A stretch of 64,000 nucleotides of DNA from positions 1,016,001 through 1,080,000 of the forward strand of contig NZ_LGUF01000007.1 of the NCBI RefSeq assembly GCF_001274725.1, given 5' to 3'. Below, piece by piece: positions 61,740-64,000 of the stretch (the first letter of the stretch is position 1; each line of letters begins with the position of its first letter). A program made the position numbers and the translations under genes. The stretch comes from Sporosarcina globispora (GTDB lineage Bacteria; Bacillota; Bacilli; Bacillales; Cytobacillaceae). The notes under the pieces are model-generated. The model worked only from the letters and a program-made list of their open reading frames with translations. It was not told the DNA's origin and made no database searches.

Positions 61740-62700
61740 GGATGTATTGAATAACGAAGTTCTTGAGCTTCAAAAGGAAGTAAGGGCCTTTGCACTTACT
61801 CATTTTGCAGATGATATGAAAGAGGATTTCACGGATCTTCTGGATATCCTTGAAGACGTAGAACCAGCTGAAAAAGAGTTTTATGAATTTGTACACTCTT
61901 TTTGGTACATTCTCTTTGGAACTCTTGATGAAGTGGAATCCATTATGGATGAGTTCATTCACGCGAAATTACCGGCCGTTGCACGTCCGCGCTTGAAAAG
62001 CATTTTAAAGTCGTGGGAAGACAGCAAAGCGGTCGCTGGAATACTGACTGAAGTGACTGAGGATAAAGCGTCCATTCAAGATTGCCTGACCGGGAAGGTT
62101 TACAATGTGTCTCTTTTCGGCGATATGAATGACCTTAATGAAGGAAACTTTGCTTTTGCCATGCTTCTTCCTTATGGAGAAGAGTATGTGGCGTTTCCTG
62201 CTATTTTTGATCTGCCAGGAGAAAATGCTGCGCAGTTTGCAGATTATATTCAGTATTCCTTCGAAGATGCAAAATACGATGATCCTGAAGAATACCTGGC
62301 TGAATACTTCATTGACCTCATGAATGATACGCCAAAATCGTTAGCGGTTCCATCAATGGACAATTTCGACTGGCCAACCAAGGGTGCAGAGCAGGTTGCC
62401 GACATGTTCAGAGACGACATGATTAAAGCTGGGGAGGAACCTTGGCTCATCGGCATGGGGATTTCGCTTTGGATGGAGTATCTTGAGAAAACAGGCAAAC
62501 AGGTCAAAAAGCCTGACAACTATGTTGCTGGCCTTCGTTACCTTGTAAGCACAATCGCTCCAACGAAGGAAAATCTCACTCAGAAGGAATTCGGAGAGAT
62601 ATATGGCATCAATGCCAACCGTGTTTCCACTTATTATGGTGATATTTATGACGTGGTTGAGAAAACCATTATTGAATTGATTGAATCGTCGAATTCATAA
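61723..62700 (+). CDS. Large helical protein, probably separated from its SEC-C motif by a frameshift
   Basis: 325 residues from an ATG inside the SEC-C ORF; no good ribosome site of its own. Acidic and helical ([40 protein letters not shown]), with a central beta region ([20 protein letters not shown]). The C-terminal part has [19 protein letters not shown], which could be a helix-turn-helix. Same architecture class as SEC-C-tagged proteins of unknown role. Translation would need reinitiation or coupling from the overlapping SEC-C ORF. No enzyme motif seen. Confidence 0.72.
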   Translation: MLFQIKDVLNNEVLELQKEVRAFALTHFADDMKEDFTDLLDILEDVEPAEKEFYEFVHSFWYILFGTLDEVESIMDEFIHAKLPAVARPRLKSILKSWEDSKAVAGILTEVTEDKASIQDCLTGKVYNVSLFGDMNDLNEGNFAFAMLLPYGEEYVAFPAIFDLPGENAAQFADYIQYSFEDAKYDDPEEYLAEYFIDLMNDTPKSLAVPSMDNFDWPTKGAEQVADMFRDDMIKAGEEPWLIGMGISLWMEYLEKTGKQVKKPDNYVAGLRYLVSTIAPTKENLTQKEFGEIYGINANRVSTYYGDIYDVVEKTIIELIESSNS

Positions 62701-62703
62701 ACG

Positions 62704-62729
62704 GAGGGCATCTTTGCTCTCTTTTTTTG
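62704..62729 (+). terminator. Terminator after the SEC-C group
   Basis: GAGGGC and GCTCTC (with a G-U pair) around a short loop, followed by seven T, just after the stop codon. Confidence 0.7.
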
Positions 62730-62753
62730 CGTGAATGTGGATTTGGCGCGGAC

Positions 62754-62863
62754 TGACCGATATATTGAAATTCTGACCGATAAAATCGAAACCTGACCGA
62801 TATATCTAAAAAATAACCGATAAAATAAAAATTTGACCGATAAAGCCGACAACGTGACCGATA
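62754..62863 (+). repeat. 20-bp-period repeat array 2, core TGACCGATA
   Basis: Cores start at 62754, 62774, 62794, 62814 (as TAACCGATA), 62834 and 62855; all steps are 20 bp except the last (21). As in array 1, units alternate between TATAT and AAAAT continuations, and the left edge GCGGACTGACCGATATATT is the same. Same orientation as array 1, so the two arrays are direct repeats about 4.2 kb apart. Confidence 0.9.
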
Positions 62864-62955
62864 AACCATTTCGACATTGAAAATGAAGCATGAAAGCAGG
62901 AAAATCTGTAGCCGCACACGAATTCTATTTTCATAACCCAAAAGGAGTGCTGCTT

Positions 62956-63948
62956 TTGATTGAAAAAGAACGATTTTTACCCATCAGAATACAAAAAAAT
63001 CACGCATTACTGAAGAGAATTGCGAAAAATCACCCAAAGCGGCTGAATATTGAGTCAGATCAAACCAGAAGATTAGCAGGTTATAAAGGTGAGCAGGCAA
63101 TTGACTTCCACTTAAGCAAACTCCCGGAAAAAGAGTTCTTAATCTTCCATGATCTTCGTCTCTCAAGTGGCAAGCATTTTTTCCAGATTGACACGCTTAT
63201 CTTAAATTCAGCATTCGTATTAATTTTAGAAGTGAAAAACTATGGCGGAACTTTATATTTCGATCCCGATTTTAATCAATTAATCCAAACAAATAGCAAG
63301 GGTGAAGTCAAAGGCTATCCAAATCCGATAGAGCAAACCAGAGTACAATGTTCTGAAATGAAAAAATGGCTATTGAAACGCAATATCAATATCCCGATTG
63401 AGTTTTTCATCATCATCAGCAAACCCTCTACCATTCTTAAAACCGCTCCAGGCCACGCGAAAATGCTCCAAAGAGTTCTTCATGTTCAATTCCTTTTGAA
63501 AAGTATGGAGAAAATAAAGGCCGCCCATAAAAAAGAAGTCCTATCTCCAAAAGATATGAAGAAAATCTCCCGCTCTATTCTAAAAGAACATACCCCGAAA
63601 AATTTTGATATCCTAAAGCATTATGAAATCTCAAGGTCTGATATACAGACAGGAGTTATCTGCAAAGTTTGTTCATCCTATCCCATGAAACGCCATTACG
63701 GAACATGGTGTTGCACCAAGTGCAAAACCAAAGACAAGAGTGCTCACATCACGGCCCTCAAAGACATATTCCTTCTAAACAACAGCTCACCTTTATCCAA
63801 TCAGCAAATCTGCAAATTTCTTCACATTCCCTCAGGAGATATAGCAAAAAAACTTCTCTCAGCAAGTAAACAGCGGTGTTCCGGTTCAAAAAAAGGAAGA
63901 GTGTATTTCCCGAATACAGATTATCAGCAAATTAAAGATCTGGAATAG
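62956..63948 (+). CDS. NERD-domain protein (nuclease-related) with C-terminal zinc ribbon
   Basis: 330 residues from the TTG at 62956, which has AAAGGAG eight bases upstream; a longer reading from the ATG at 62890 lacks a ribosome site and would run into the repeat array. NERD motifs: LAGYKGEQAIDFHL (catalytic-type Glu), FQIDTLILNS (Asp) and LILEVKNYGGTLYF (ExK), the PD-(D/E)xK-like core. Near 240 is a zinc ribbon CKVCSSYP ... WCCTKCKTKD, then a helical DNA-binding-like end. NERD proteins are thought to act on DNA, often in mobile or defence contexts. Single gene after array 2. Confidence 0.82.
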   Translation: MIEKERFLPIRIQKNHALLKRIAKNHPKRLNIESDQTRRLAGYKGEQAIDFHLSKLPEKEFLIFHDLRLSSGKHFFQIDTLILNSAFVLILEVKNYGGTLYFDPDFNQLIQTNSKGEVKGYPNPIEQTRVQCSEMKKWLLKRNINIPIEFFIIISKPSTILKTAPGHAKMLQRVLHVQFLLKSMEKIKAAHKKEVLSPKDMKKISRSILKEHTPKNFDILKHYEISRSDIQTGVICKVCSSYPMKRHYGTWCCTKCKTKDKSAHITALKDIFLLNNSSPLSNQQICKFLHIPSGDIAKKLLSASKQRCSGSKKGRVYFPNTDYQQIKDLE

Positions 63949-64000
63949 CTCGCATGTGGCATAAGTTGTCACCCCCCGTCCAAAGTGGTATTCTTAATAA
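63949..64000. other. Window end, nothing seen
   Basis: The last 52 bases hold no recognisable signal. Confidence 0.5.

Overview
The window is 64 kb of a low-GC, Gram-positive, motile and probably spore-forming Bacillaceae chromosome. The core gene order (tagO ... LCP protein - yvyE/YigZ - degS - degU - yviA/DegV - comFA - comFC - yvyF - flgM - flgN - flgK - flgL - yviE - fliW - csrA - hag - flaG - fliD - fliS - fliT - hpf) is that of Bacillus subtilis. Strong GGAGG-type ribosome sites, frequent TTG/GTG starts and sigma-D, CsrA and ECF-sigma style signals fit this. I would guess a Cytobacillus/Mesobacillus-like genus but cannot prove it from the sequence. No tRNA, rRNA, CRISPR array, complete insertion sequence or prophage was seen.

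Layout. 1-7.7 kb: secreted or envelope proteins (lytic transglycosylase cut by the window edge, PIG-L deacetylase, membrane acyltransferase, and a 1.5k-residue subtilase with three cell-wall-binding type 2 repeats). 7.7-12.3 kb, minus strand: polysaccharide export operon (chain-length regulator, flippase, glycosyltransferase, O-antigen-ligase/polymerase-like protein). 12.4-16.2 kb: remnant of an ECF sigma factor, an LtaS-type lipoteichoic acid synthase, and tagO behind an ECF-type promoter. 16.4-26.2 kb, plus strand: a full five-enzyme set for UDP-2,3-diacetamido-2,3-dideoxy-mannuronic acid (WbpE, B, A, D and I types), three glycosyltransferases and GalU. 26.3-33.1 kb, minus strand: three SH3b-rich wall-remodelling proteins (SpoIID/LytB type, a coiled-coil SH3 protein, and an amidase with eleven SH3 units, three of them identical at DNA level) and an LCP wall-polymer ligase. 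This reads as one wall-glycopolymer locus: precursor synthesis, assembly, export, attachment to peptidoglycan and turnover.

33.2-40.8 kb holds YigZ, DegS/DegU, a DegV-family protein and the competence genes comFA-comFC; comFC appears to start at an AUU codon. 40.8-51.2 kb is the late flagellar block with three sigma-D promoters, a CsrA hairpin in the hag leader, a frameshifted gene after fliT, YjfB, and hpf behind a sigma-B-like promoter. 51.2-53.9 kb is a chemoreceptor plus BMP-family binding lipoprotein operon with its own sigma-D promoter. 54-58.4 kb holds a YkvA-like protein, a palindromic repeat element, a short Spo0M-like protein preceded by a manganese (yybP-ykoY) riboswitch, a gamma-glutamyltransferase and a chromate-transporter pair.

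58.5-64 kb is accessory. Two homologous arrays of a 20-bp-period repeat (core TGACCGATA) bracket a decayed TOTE-like helicase and a set of SEC-C zinc-motif proteins, one split by a frameshift; a NERD nuclease-like protein follows. The most interesting items are the 20-bp arrays, the manganese riboswitch without a usual target, the AUU start of comFC, the diacetamido-mannuronate pathway beside CWB2 and LCP proteins, and the homogenised SH3 repeats.
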